DNA of 32,893 nt from an uncultured Clostridia bacterium (lineage in GTDB: Bacteria > Bacillota > Clostridia > TANB77 > CAG-508). Location of the stretch: positions 1 through 32,893 of the forward strand of contig CANQZU010000006.1 of assembly GCA_947628415.1 (NCBI GenBank), read 5' to 3'. The translations under genes and the position numbers were made by a program. The notes below the pieces were generated by a model, which saw only the letters and a program-made list of their open reading frames with translations, was not told the DNA's origin and did not search any database. Positions 1 through 9,512 of the stretch are shown one piece after another. Each line of letters begins with the position of its first letter. The stretch's first letter is position 1.

Positions 1-2
1 AA

Positions 3-224
3 ATATTACAAAATAAAATTCAAATAAATCAAGATAAAGAAAAAACTAATCAAGTCATTGAAGAATTTTTAAAATTTAAAAATCCAAGTAAAAAAGTATT
101 ATTTGAATTAATAGATAAAATAGAATTAGATGAGTTTAAAAACATATACATATACTTTAATTTTTCAGAATTAAACATTGTAAAAGAAGGGTTAAGTAAT
201 ATGAATTTAACCCAAAGTGCATAG
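3..224 (+). CDS. C-terminal end of a large serine recombinase (partial, runs off the left edge)
   Basis: Open frame from the window edge: ILQNKIQINQDKEKTNQVIEEFLKFKNPSKKVLFELIDKIELDEFKNIYIYFNFSELNIVKEGLSNMNLTQSA*. The pattern (EFLKFKNPSKKVLFELIDKIELDEFKNIYIYFNF) resembles C-termini of large serine recombinases. Confidence 0.6.
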   Translation: MLQNKIQINQDKEKTNQVIEEFLKFKNPSKKVLFELIDKIELDEFKNIYIYFNFSELNIVKEGLSNMNLTQSA

Positions 225-228
225 TTAA

Positions 229-724
229 AATTATATTGGTAACATTAGTAACGCTTCACATTTAGCATGGGTATATGACATTTATTGTAAAACTGGAATT
301 AAAGTTTCGTTTCCAATTATTGCGGACAGAAATGGAGAAATTGCTAGAAAATATGGAATGATTTCAAGTGATATTAGCAATACCGAAACGGTTAGAAATG
401 TATTTATTATTGATGACAAAGAAATTATTAGAACGATTCTAATTTATCCTTTAAATATCGGAAGATTTATTCCAGAAATTATTAGAATTGTTCAAGCATT
501 GCAAATGGCAGAATGTAGCAACCGGTTCAACTGCAGCTAATTGGATGCCAAATCAACCAGTTATTATACCACCGCCACAAACTTTTGAGGCTTTACAAGC
601 TAGAAATGAAGAAATCAAAAAAAATCAAAATGGAATTACTTGGTATTTAAGCTTTAAAGAGCCACCAGAAAAATGCATAGAAGCACAAGAAAATTTTAAT
701 AAATTAGAAAATAAAAATAAATAA
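229..724 (+). pseudogene. Peroxiredoxin (Prx6/AhpC-like), N-terminus missing; contains a CGG +1 shift site at 523
   Basis: Frame from ~229 reads NYIGNISNASHLAWVYDIYCKTGIKVSFPIIADRNGEIARKYGM..TETVRNVFIIDDKEIIRTILIYPLNIGRFIPEIIRIVQALQMAECSN, then [C skipped] GSTAANWMPNQPVIIPPPQTFEALQARNEE. The N-terminal peroxidatic-Cys region is absent (in-frame TAA at 226). Confidence 0.75.
523..526 (+). other. CGG +1 recoding site (CGGT -> Gly), peroxiredoxin
   Basis: ..agc aac CGG ttc aac tgc agc taa in frame 0; skipping C gives ggt tca act gca gct aat tgg (GSTAANW). Confidence 0.7.
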
Positions 725-776
725 TTTTTGAAAAATTGTCAATACTAAATCTAGAAAGATTTTAGGAGGTACAATC

Positions 777-944
777 ATGGAACCAAATCAAAAAATTAAT
801 TGTACAGTTTCAAGCTGTAAATACAACAATCAACAAAAAGAAAAGTGTATGTTAGAAGCTATTCATGTAGCACCTATGCAGAATGTTGACACAGAGACAG
901 CAGATGAATCTATGTGTGCAAGTTATAAATTTGAAGAAGAATAA
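777..944 (+). CDS. DUF1540-like small Cys-containing protein (55 aa)
   Basis: AGGAGGT upstream; MEPNQKINCTVSSCKYNNQQKEKCMLEAIHVAPMQNVDTETADESMCASYKFEEE*. Below the ORF-track length cutoff. Confidence 0.75.
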   Translation: MEPNQKINCTVSSCKYNNQQKEKCMLEAIHVAPMQNVDTETADESMCASYKFEEE

Positions 945-956
945 AAATAATAAAAA

Positions 957-997
957 ACTCTAATTATTAATTTAAACTTAATGGTTAGAGCTTTTTT
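957..997 (+). terminator. Rho-independent terminator
   Basis: CTCTAA ... TTAGAG stem followed by CTTTTTT. Confidence 0.6.
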
Positions 998-1012
998 CAT
1001 TGTTATTAATAC

Positions 1013-1041
1013 TTGACATATATAAAAAATAGAAATACAAT
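1013..1041 (+). promoter_or_regulatory. Sigma-A promoter of fba
   Basis: TTGACA - 17 bp - TACAAT, upstream of AAGGAGG and the ATG at 1074. Confidence 0.75.
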
Positions 1042-1073
1042 AACAATGAAAAGATAAGTTAAGGAGGAATAAT

Positions 1074-2003
1074 ATGTTAGTAACAACAAAGGAAATGTTT
1101 AAAAAATCAATGATAGGTCACTATGCTATTGGAGCTTTTAATGTAAATAATATGGAAATCATCCAAGCAATTGTTGATGCTGCAGCAGAAGCAAAATCTC
1201 CGGTTATTTTACAAGCATCTTCTAGTGCAATTAAATATGCAAGAATAGGATATTTAATGAAAATGGTGCAAGCATCTGTGGAAGAACACCCAGAAGTTCC
1301 AATTGCAATTCATTTAGATCATGGACCAGATTTTGAAACAGCAAAAATGTGTATTGATAATGGATTTACTTCTGTAATGATTGATGGCTCAAAGTACAAT
1401 TTTGAAGAAAATGTTGCATTAACTAAAAAAGTAGTAGAATATGCTCATAGCAAAGGAATCGTAGTAGAAGCTGAACTTGGAAAATTAGCAGGGATTGAAG
1501 ATGAAGTAAACGTAGAAGCATCGGATGCAATGTATACAGATCCTGTACAAGCGCAAGAATTCGTAGAAAGAACTGGATGTGATTCTTTAGCAATTGCTAT
1601 TGGAACTAGCCATGGAGCTTATAAATTTAAAGGAGAGGCAAAGTTAAGGTTTGACATTTTAAAGGAAATTAAAGAAAAAATACCAAATACACCAATCGTA
1701 TTACATGGTGCTTCTACAGTAATTCCAGAATTGGTAGAAATGTGTAATCAGTACGGTGGAAACATACCAGGAGCAAAAGGTGTGCCAGATGAAATATTAC
1801 ATGAGGCAAGTATTTCAGGAGTTTCAAAAATAAATGTAGACACAGATTTAAGATTGGCAATGACAGCAGCTATTAGAAAAGTATTAAGCGAAGAGCCAAA
1901 TGTATTTGATCCAAGAAAATATTTAACTCCTGCAAGAGACCTAATTAAAGAAACGGTAAAGCATAAAATAACAGAAGTTTTTGGATCAAGTAATAAAATT
2001 TGA
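1074..2003 (+). CDS. fba: Class II fructose-1,6-bisphosphate aldolase
   Basis: AIHLDHGPDFETAKMCIDNGFTSVMIDGS, GTSHGAYKF, VLHGAST; full length. Confidence 0.95.
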   Translation: MLVTTKEMFKKSMIGHYAIGAFNVNNMEIIQAIVDAAAEAKSPVILQASSSAIKYARIGYLMKMVQASVEEHPEVPIAIHLDHGPDFETAKMCIDNGFTSVMIDGSKYNFEENVALTKKVVEYAHSKGIVVEAELGKLAGIEDEVNVEASDAMYTDPVQAQEFVERTGCDSLAIAIGTSHGAYKFKGEAKLRFDILKEIKEKIPNTPIVLHGASTVIPELVEMCNQYGGNIPGAKGVPDEILHEASISGVSKINVDTDLRLAMTAAIRKVLSEEPNVFDPRKYLTPARDLIKETVKHKITEVFGSSNKI

Positions 2004-2006
2004 ATT

Positions 2007-2052
2007 AAAAAAAGATATCAATTTTAGGTAACTAAATATTGATATCTTTTTA
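2007..2052. terminator. Bidirectional terminator between convergent fba and smpB
   Basis: AAAAAGATATCAAT ... ATTGATATCTTTTT inverted repeat. Confidence 0.75.
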
Positions 2053-2505
2053 ATATTGCTTATTTTTTAATTGAATTGCAATTTGCATTTGTGCATCTTT
2101 TTTAGCTATATCTTGACGTTTATCATATAATTTTTTACCTTTTCCAATTCCTAATTCTACTTTTACAAAACTATCTTTAAAATAAATATTAATAGGTACA
2201 AGACTATATCCCTTTTGTTTTGTTAAACTAATTAATTTTTGAATTTCATTTTTATGGATTAATAATTTTCGATCTCGTAAAGGATTTTTGTTAAAGATGT
2301 TACCATGTTCATAAGGACTAATATGCATACCGCAAAGAAAAAGTTCACCATTTTTTATATAAGCATATGAATCTTTCATATTGACTTTTCCTTGTCGAAT
2401 AGATTTAATTTCTGTACCAGCTAAAACAATTCCTGTTTCAATTTTATCTTCTATTGTGTAATTATGATAGGCAGTAGGGTTTTTAGCAATTAATTTTATA
2501 CTCAT
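2050..2505 (-). CDS. smpB: SsrA-binding protein SmpB
   Basis: AKNPTAYHNYTIEDKIETGIVLAGTEIKSIRQGKVNMKDSYAYIKNGELFL; KGKKLYDKRQDIAKKDA. Confidence 0.95.
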   Translation of the reverse strand: MSIKLIAKNPTAYHNYTIEDKIETGIVLAGTEIKSIRQGKVNMKDSYAYIKNGELFLCGMHISPYEHGNIFNKNPLRDRKLLIHKNEIQKLISLTKQKGYSLVPINIYFKDSFVKVELGIGKGKKLYDKRQDIAKKDAQMQIAIQLKNKQY

Positions 2506-2570
2506 AACATCCTCACTTTAATTATTAATTTTTTACTATTATAACATACACAATTCTTTTTAGCAATAAA

Positions 2571-2610
2571 AAAGAAGAAGGATTTATAAGCCTAAAAATC
2601 CTTCTTCTTT
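2571..2610 (-). terminator. Terminator of the minus-strand gene at 2620-3081
   Basis: AAAGAAGAAGGATTT ... AAATCCTTCTTCTTT inverted repeat. Confidence 0.65.
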
Positions 2611-2619
2611 GAAAAAATT

Positions 2620-3081
2620 TTAATCTTTATTGTCATAATTTGAAGAACGAATTTGCATTGAATAATACCAAACTAAAGCAATAATGGCAATAGCAGCAAT
2701 ACCAAGAATAAGCCAAGTCCAAGCAGTAGAATTCATACCCATAAATGTATTATCAGTTGTGGCAGTTCTTGTTGCTGTATAATCATTATTCATTGTATTA
2801 CCTCTATTATCATTATTTGTGTCTTTTTGAGTATTGTTATTATTACCATTATTCATAATAGTGTTTCCTATATTATTAGCATCATCTTCCATATTACCAG
2901 TTACATCTTTTGATGTATTAGAAAAATCTTTAGCAGCATTTTCAATGGCATTTTCTGCATTACCAACTACGTTTCTTACACCGTCTGCAGCATTTTGTAA
3001 ATCATCATTTGCAAAACAGTTAGAAAGTGAAAAGATACAAGCTATTAAGATAGCACTACAAATTAATAATTTCTTACACAT
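2620..3081 (-). CDS. Secreted/membrane-anchored Asn-rich protein
   Basis: N-terminal signal-like hydrophobic stretch (LLICSAILIACIFSLSNCFA), low-complexity Asn/Asp/Thr-rich middle, single C-terminal TM (TWLILGIAAIAIIALVWYY). Confidence 0.7.
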   Translation of the reverse strand: MCKKLLICSAILIACIFSLSNCFANDDLQNAADGVRNVVGNAENAIENAAKDFSNTSKDVTGNMEDDANNIGNTIMNNGNNNNTQKDTNNDNRGNTMNNDYTATRTATTDNTFMGMNSTAWTWLILGIAAIAIIALVWYYSMQIRSSNYDNKD

Positions 3082-3174
3082 AAAAGTATCCTCCTATTAA
3101 AAATTCGATAAACTAATTTGTTTTCATATTTTAGTATTCAAAAATTTAGATAAAATTATACAACAAAAAAATTA

Positions 3175-3201
3175 AAAAATCTCACAAAAGTGAGATTTTT
3201 T
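3175..3201 (-). terminator. Terminator of the minus-strand gene at 3208-3615
   Basis: AAAAAATCTCAC-AAAA-GTGAGATTTTTT hairpin. Confidence 0.7.
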
Positions 3202-3207
3202 GGTAAT

Positions 3208-3615
3208 TTATTTTTTTAATCGTATTAAAATCGCTATTGCTAATAAAATTAATAATATTCCAATTACAATTAATAATATATTCAAAATACTTGATAGACT
3301 TAAACCTGTATCAGAAGATGAATTTACATTGCTTACAGTAGTTGCTAGATTAGAAGAGTCATTAGCATATGTATTGGTTGAATTCGAATTATCAGTTGCG
3401 TTGGTAGAGTTAGAAATATTAGAAGTATCAGAATTAGTAGTATTATTTGTACTATTATTAGCAGTATTATTATTTTCTTGTGAAGAGTTGTTAGATAAAT
3501 CAATATCCTCAAGAGAATTATCTGTCATATTTAAATCAATAGCATAAGAAAGATTAAATCCTAACATAAGAACCATTATAACTAAAATAAAAAGAATTTT
3601 TTTACATTTCATCAT
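3208..3615 (-). CDS. Secreted/membrane-anchored Asn/Ser-rich protein
   Basis: Signal peptide, Asn/Ser/Thr-rich low-complexity segment, C-terminal TM (SSILNILLIVIGILLILLAIAILIRLKK). Same architecture as 2620-3081. Confidence 0.7.
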   Translation of the reverse strand: MMKCKKILFILVIMVLMLGFNLSYAIDLNMTDNSLEDIDLSNNSSQENNNTANNSTNNTTNSDTSNISNSTNATDNSNSTNTYANDSSNLATTVSNVNSSSDTGLSLSSILNILLIVIGILLILLAIAILIRLKK

Positions 3616-3719
3616 TTTTTAATCCCTCCAAAGAATGTATTTATTAATTTCTTTTATCATATCATAACATATATTATTAAAAAAAGTCCAGTAAATTTAT
3701 AAATTTTATCAATTAAAAT

Positions 3720-4214
3720 TTATTTTCTTAAAAAGATTTTTTGAACATATAATTTATTAGCAAAAGATTGTACAACATTTCTTAAAATATATTGCTCTTG
3801 GGAAAGTCTGCTACTTTTAATATAGTGTTTTTCTGCAAAGACAATACGAATGGCTTTTTCTAGTTCAGAACAAAAGCGATCGTAAGCTAAGTCAATTGAT
3901 GAAGTTTGAATAGCTAGTTGAATCAGTTTTTTGATATCATTAATACTATACACTTGTTTTAATATAAAAATAACAAATAGAGTTGCCATATGTTGACGAG
4001 TATATTTCTTATTAATTGGTGCTTTCAAAACACCATGTTTTACATAGTTATTAATCATGGTTTTTGTAATAATTTTATCTTCTTTTTCATTATCATTTTT
4101 TATATAACCAGATAAATATTGCTCTAGTAAAGAAACTAATTGATCAATATATAAATCAATAGATGGAAGCTCTTTCCATCTAGGAAGATGAAATTGATTA
4201 ATTTCTTCGTTCAT
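3720..4214 (-). CDS. DUF1836-family putative DNA-binding protein
   Basis: FHLPRWKELPSIDLYIDQLVSLLEQYL ... ITKTMINNYVKHGVLKAPINKKYTRQHMATLFVIFILKQVYSINDIKKLI (MerR-like HTH arrangement). Confidence 0.75.
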   Translation of the reverse strand: MNEEINQFHLPRWKELPSIDLYIDQLVSLLEQYLSGYIKNDNEKEDKIITKTMINNYVKHGVLKAPINKKYTRQHMATLFVIFILKQVYSINDIKKLIQLAIQTSSIDLAYDRFCSELEKAIRIVFAEKHYIKSSRLSQEQYILRNVVQSFANKLYVQKIFLRK

Positions 4215-4267
4215 TTAATCACCTCGCATGTATTATAATATCACTTTTAGAATGACAAGTCAACTAC

Positions 4268-4296
4268 TTGACAAGATATAACGTATGTGATAATCT
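4268..4296 (+). promoter_or_regulatory. Sigma-A promoter upstream of the AMP-ligase
   Basis: TTGACA - 17 bp - TAATCT. Confidence 0.7.
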
Positions 4297-4326
4297 AGTA
4301 ACGAATACTAGATAAAGGAGAAAAAA

Positions 4327-6049
4327 ATGAAAAGAGAAAAATATTTAGAAGCTATTGAATATGAAAATATTAAAGAACTTATGTATGGTTGTGCTGAAAA
4401 ATATAAAGATAAAACGGCATTTATTATAAAACACAAACAAAATGAAAATATTTCTTATGAAGAAATTAGTTATCAAAAGTTATTAGAAGAAGTTAATTGT
4501 CTTGGAAGTAAGTTTTATGATTTGGGCTATCAAGGAAAAAGAGTAGCTATTTTAGGTAGAAATTGTTACGAATGGGTTCTCACACATATAACAAATTTGT
4601 TAGGTGGAATGGTTAGTATTCCACTAGATAAAGAATTACAAATTGATGAGTTAGAAAGTTGTATAATAAGAAGTAAAGCAAATGTAGTAGTATTTGATGA
4701 AAAATATATTGAAAATATCGAAGAATTGAAAAGAAGAGAAAATACCCAAGTAGAAAACTATATTTGCATGACTAGAAAAGATGGATTTTTATCTATTCCA
4801 GAATTAAAAGAAAAAGGAAAACAACTTTTAGAACAAGGAAAAAAAGAATATTTAGAAACAAAAATTGATAAAAATAAAATGAATATCTTATTATTTACTT
4901 CTGGAACTACTTCGAAATCTAAAGCAGTTATGCTTTCTCAAAAAAATATTGCTTCTAATATATATAGTATGCAATTAGTAGAAGATATTCGACAAGAAGA
5001 TGTTAACATAGCATTTTTACCGTTTCATCATGTATTTGGTTCTACATGTATGCTTGTTATGCTTGCATATGGTGTAACAACAGTATTTCCAGATGGACTA
5101 CGTTATATTGCACAAAACTTAAAAGAATATAAAGTATCTGTATTTGTAGGAGTTCCTTTATTGGTGGAAACTATTTATAAAAGAATTGAGCAAGGAGTTG
5201 CCAAACAAGGAAAAACAAAGATTGTAGGGATAGCTAAAAAAATTAGCAACTTCTTACTAAAATTTCATATAGATATTAGAAAAAAACTATTTAAGGAGAT
5301 ATTGAATCAATTAGGTGGAAATTTAAGATTTGTTATTTCTGGGGGAGCACCATTAGATAAAAAAGTAGCCAAAGGATTTCATGAATTAGGAATTAAGGTC
5401 GTACAAGGGTACGGATTGACAGAAACAGCTCCTGTTATTGCAGCAGAAAACTGTAGAAAAGTAAAATTTGGTTCTATTGGATTTCCTATGGAAAATGTAG
5501 AAATAAAATTAGACAATCAAGATGAACAAGGAATAGGAGAGATTATAGTAAAAGGACCAAATGTAATGCTTCGGTTACTATGAAAACGAAGAAGCAACCA
5601 ATCAGGTGTTAATAGATGGATGGTTTCATACAGGAGATTTAGGATATTTTGATAAAGATGGATATTTGTTTTTAACTGGTAGAAAGAAAGATATGATTGT
5701 TCTAAAAAATGGTAAGAAAGTATTTCCTGATGAAATAGAAATGATAATAAATCGATTAGAAGAAGTCAAAGAATGTATCGTTTATGGAATACCAGATACA
5801 AAAGATGAAAATGATGTTAAACTTTCTGTTAAAATAGTTTATGATAAAGATGTAATAGATGAAAAATATCCAAATGTAAGTAAAGAAGGACTAGAGGATA
5901 TTATTTGGCAAAAAATCAAGGAGATAAACAAAACCTTTCCTCCTTATAAATATATTAAGAATATGATATTAACTGATCAAGAATTAATTAAAACAACAAC
6001 ACAAAAAGTAAAAAGGAATGAAGAAATAAAAATATTACTAGAAGAATAA
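4327..6049 (+). CDS. AMP-dependent acyl-CoA synthetase/ligase, read through a +1 shift at CGG 5572
   Basis: Frame 1 to ..IGEIIVKGPNVML, then C5572 skipped, G YYENEEATNQVLIDGWFHTGDLGYFDKDGYLFLTGRKKDMIVLKNGKKVFPDEIE. LLFTSGTTSKSKAVMLS motif. Both halves form one canonical ANL enzyme. Confidence 0.9.
5572..5575 (+). other. CGG +1 recoding site (CGGT -> Gly), acyl-CoA ligase
   Basis: aat gta atg ctt CGG tta cta tga; skipping C gives NVML-G-YYENEEAT. Confidence 0.9.
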
Positions 6050-6090
6050 ACAGAAATCGAGTAAAAGATCATTTTTACTCGATTTCTGTT
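6049..6090. terminator. Bidirectional terminator
   Basis: AACAGAAATCGAGTAAAA ... TTTTACTCGATTTCTGTT long perfect stem. Confidence 0.8.
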
Positions 6091-6428
6091 ATTTTTAGAT
6101 TAAACTTATCTTCAAATACTTTCTTTTTAGCAATATATTCTTTGGTTTTAAATCCTTTTACATCAACAACTTCTGTTGAATGATCTTTGTGAAAAATAAT
6201 AAAATCAGCTTTGTATTTTAAACCAGGTGCTAAAATGAAAATAGGTTGCAAACAAAAACCATCAATTTCCTTACTTTGCAATCGTAATTTTAATTCGCAA
6301 TAATAATCAGCTTCTTTTTGACTATCAAAAGTATGACCATCAATTGAAACTTTATTAGCTTTATATTTACTTTTTTTATTATTACCATTGGTAAAATTCT
6401 TGTAATCATCAACAGTCCAACGTTCCAT
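6075..6428 (-). CDS. DUF1064-family (phage-type) protein
   Basis: MERWTVDDYKNF..KYKANKVSIDGHTFDSQKEADYYCELKLRLQSKEIDGFCLQPIFIL..KADFIIFHKDHSTEVVDVKGFKTKEYIAKKKVFEDKF. AAGGAG upstream of this ATG, so the track start at 6464 is probably too long. Confidence 0.8.
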   Translation of the reverse strand: MERWTVDDYKNFTNGNNKKSKYKANKVSIDGHTFDSQKEADYYCELKLRLQSKEIDGFCLQPIFILAPGLKYKADFIIFHKDHSTEVVDVKGFKTKEYIAKKKVFEDKFNLKITEIE

Positions 6429-6613
6429 TAAATAACACTCCTTGTGTTTATATTTGACATGCATATTATATCGAAAAAAAAAGAAAAGTGCAACTTTTCA
6501 AATACAAAAGCTGTTCTTTTTTAAAAAAATGTGATAATATAAATACATATTATTGGTTTATCGGATGACTTGATACTTTTTATTGTAATTAATTCTTTAT
6601 AGAAGGAGAAAAC

Positions 6614-7508
6614 ATGCCAGATTTTTTAAAAGAACTATTAGAAAAACAATATGGAAATGAGATTACACAAAAAATAGAAAAAGGTTATCGGAGCAAGAAG
6701 AAAGGTAACTTTTCGTGTTAATAACTTAAGAAGTAGTGTAGAAGAAGTAGAATTATTTTTAAATGAAAAACAAATTGAATATGAAAAATTAGATTGGTAT
6801 CCAGAGGCTTTTATCATCAAAAATAAAGATGAAAAAGAAATCGAGAAGTTATCAATTTATGAAGAGGGAAAAATTTATTTACAAAGCTTATCTTCTATGT
6901 TACCACCTATTATTTTAGAACCAAAATTAGGAGCAGATATTTTAGATATGACAGCAGCACCAGGAGGAAAAACGACACAAATAGCAGCAATGACACATAA
7001 TCAAGCAAATATCACAGCTTGTGAAAGAAACCCAATTCGAGCAGAACGACTAAAATACAACCTTCAAAAACAAGGAGCAAAATCATATGTTATGGTACAA
7101 GATGCAAGAACAATTGATAATTTTTTTTCTTTTGACCAAATTTTATTAGATGCACCTTGTAGTGGAAGTGGAACACTTTTTATAGAAGATAAAAAAATAA
7201 ACGAAAATTTTACAATGAATTTAATTCAAAAATCAATAAAAAGTCAAGAAATCTTATTAAAAAAGGCAATTAGGTTGTTAAAGCGAGGAAAAGAAATGGT
7301 TTACTCAACTTGTTCTATTTTATCTTATGAAAATGAAGATATAATTTATAAAATCTTAAAACAAAACAAAGTTGAAATTGTTCCAATTACATATAAATGG
7401 ATTGATCAATTGCCACTTCTTCCGACAAAAATAAAAGGAACGATATGTGTTTATCCAAATGAACTATACGAGGGATTTTTTATTGCTAAAATTAGAAAAA
7501 TATTATGA
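6614..7508 (+). CDS. RsmB/NOP-family SAM-dependent RNA (cytosine-C5) methyltransferase, read through a +1 shift at CGG 6689
   Basis: AGAAGGAG then MPDFLKELLEKQYGNEITQKIEKGY, [C6689 skipped] GARRKVTFRVNNLRSSVEEVE...YLQSLSSMLPPIILEPKLGADILDMTAAPGGKTTQIAA..DAPCSGSGTL..YSTCSI. Confidence 0.9.
6689..6692 (+). other. CGG +1 recoding site (CGGA -> Gly), RNA methyltransferase
   Basis: aaa ggt tat CGG agc aag ... tgt taa; skipping C gives KGY-G-ARRKVTFRVN. Confidence 0.88.
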
Positions 7509-7622
7509 TTAACACCAAGAACTGCATTATTTAGCCACTTTCATCCCTTTTTAGTCTTATTTAGTTTAGCAAAAAATGACTAAAAAAGCCTAAAAAAACC
7601 ATATAAAACTAAACGAACAAAA

Positions 7623-7647
7623 AAAGTTTGTGACCGAATTCGTGTAA
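7623..7647. repeat. 25-bp direct repeat, left copy
   Basis: AAAGTTTGTGACCGAATTCGTGTAA, identical to 9513-9537; followed by a second AATTCGTGTAA at 7648-7658. Confidence 0.85.
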
Positions 7648-7722
7648 AATTCGTGTAATGAAAAAATGACTAATTTATGCAAGAAAAAGATAAATATTTA
7701 TCGCTGAAGTTAAAAGTAAAAT

Positions 7723-9486
7723 ATGGAGAAAAGTAAAAATATTTTTAAATGGAGTACATATATGGAGAATTTTTTAGATGAAATAATAGCAGAAAATGAT
7801 AATTTATATGTTGAACAAGTAAAGAAAATGTATAATAAAACTAATGCAAATCAATATTATCAACTTCTTAGAGAAGCTTTGAGAGAATGTTGGGATAGAA
7901 AAAAAATTTTAAATTTAATTCCAGATGAATTTATTAATGAATACTCGGATTTATATTACAAACTGTTTGAAGAAAATCTGCAAATGGAAATACCTGAAAA
8001 GCTCTATATAGATAACCCAGAGCAAGTTTCCAAAATATGGTTTAATGCTTTAAATAGTGACAATAATCTTATATTAGCTAAATATTTAAAGCAAAAAATA
8101 GATGAATTAAATTTAGATAACACCTTTAAAACAATGTTGAAAATTTATAATTATAAAAATGCTCATTTTATAAAACAAAAATACCATTTAGAAGTAAATG
8201 AAATAGATAAGTTTGAATTATATAAAGAAAAATATTATGATGAAATAATTTATAAATCCAACGATATAGATGAAATAAAAGAAGCTATCGCAAATTTACT
8301 TGTAAATTCTAACGAAAAAGATTTACAAAATTTTATAAATAAAATTCAAGATGTATTTCTAAAAAGAAAACAAAATATAAATAATAAAGAAAAATTCATG
8401 AGACTTCAAGAATTTAAAAATTTAATTCTTCCTTTATTTTCTACAAGAGATATCTACAAAGCAAAAGAAATTTATAAAGCAATTAAGAAAAGAGGATTTT
8501 CATACGATGATGTATTAATTATAAAAGAAAATATAAAACAAACTTGTTCGCAAGATTTAATAAAAAATTTAAGTTGTTTTGATGGCATACCAGACTTAAT
8601 TAAAGATAATGTTCCAATTTTTGATATTTCTGAAAAAGATTTTAAATTATTAATACATAATACAGGGTGGGGACATCATGAAAGCGAAGAAACAATAAAT
8701 GAAAGGTTAAGTGATTTAAATAATTGGAATAATAGAGAAGGAGATTCTTTTATATCAACAAGTTATATTTCAAATGAAATGTTAGGACATGTAAAGTCTA
8801 GAGAAAATACAGATATTATTTACGGATTTAATAAGTCAGTAGATCCATCGTTAGTTATTAATATGGGTAATAGTGATATTGAAACACTAGGAAAAGATAT
8901 CAATAATTTGTCCTATGAAATAACAGCCGAATGGTTTATGGCAGATGATCTGCTAGAAAATATGATTCATAGATATAACGAAGTTGCAATAAAACGCGTA
9001 TATGACAAAAATGGAGAAAGAATTCAACCTAATTATATTGTGTCTTTCGATACAATCAAAGAAAGTGATTTACAATATGCAAAGCACTTTAATATTCCTA
9101 TTTATTTTATAGATTCTACTAAATGTATGGAAAGAACATTAAAAAAATATAATGAAATAGTTGGAGATAAAAAATTCTATGAAAATAGTGATAATATATT
9201 AAGAATGTGTGGAAAAATAATTTCATTTGGATTTGGATTAGAATACAATAAACAGTTACAGGAAAAATATGCTGAAAGAGATATTTTAAAAGAATATATT
9301 ATTAATTGCAGAAATTATTGTGATAATAAGATATTTATAAAACTTTTAGAAAAGATAGAGAATCTTTCAAAAGAAGAAAAAACATTAAAAAACATATCAA
9401 AAGTAGATAGAGAAAAAGTTATAGAATTAAAAGAAAGATTATTATTAAACGAAAGCAAACAAAATGATACAATAGAAAGATATTGA
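7723..9486 (+). CDS. Hypothetical protein, 587 aa
   Basis: Single long ORF with host-like codon usage; Lys/Asn/Glu-rich helical N-terminus and a C-terminal region with FKLLIHNTGWGHHESEETINERLSDLNNWN..SFISTSYISNEMLGHV. No family recognised with confidence. Confidence 0.75.
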   Translation: MEKSKNIFKWSTYMENFLDEIIAENDNLYVEQVKKMYNKTNANQYYQLLREALRECWDRKKILNLIPDEFINEYSDLYYKLFEENLQMEIPEKLYIDNPEQVSKIWFNALNSDNNLILAKYLKQKIDELNLDNTFKTMLKIYNYKNAHFIKQKYHLEVNEIDKFELYKEKYYDEIIYKSNDIDEIKEAIANLLVNSNEKDLQNFINKIQDVFLKRKQNINNKEKFMRLQEFKNLILPLFSTRDIYKAKEIYKAIKKRGFSYDDVLIIKENIKQTCSQDLIKNLSCFDGIPDLIKDNVPIFDISEKDFKLLIHNTGWGHHESEETINERLSDLNNWNNREGDSFISTSYISNEMLGHVKSRENTDIIYGFNKSVDPSLVINMGNSDIETLGKDINNLSYEITAEWFMADDLLENMIHRYNEVAIKRVYDKNGERIQPNYIVSFDTIKESDLQYAKHFNIPIYFIDSTKCMERTLKKYNEIVGDKKFYENSDNILRMCGKIISFGFGLEYNKQLQEKYAERDILKEYIINCRNYCDNKIFIKLLEKIENLSKEEKTLKNISKVDREKVIELKERLLLNESKQNDTIERY

Positions 9487-9512
9487 TAAAACCTTAATTA
9501 GTTTAAAAATAT

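Noticed and set aside
2834-3547. Plus-strand ORFs 2834-3100 and 3200-3547
   Set aside because: Antisense shadows of the minus-strand low-complexity genes, which have signal peptides, TMs and RBSs.
4226-4300. Palindromic operator TGACAAGTCAACTACTTGACA upstream of the AMP ligase
   Set aside because: Only approximate symmetry and overlapping the -35 TTGACA; too weak to call as a binding site.
6638-6820. Minus-strand ORF 6638-6820
   Set aside because: Lies antisense to the recoded N-terminus of the RNA methyltransferase; it appears only because the frameshift hides the true gene.
7520-7610. AT-rich TTTTTAGTC...GACTAAAAA repeats after the methyltransferase as a CRISPR-like array
   Set aside because: No regular repeat-spacer periodicity; best explained as a terminator hairpin plus AT-rich repeats.
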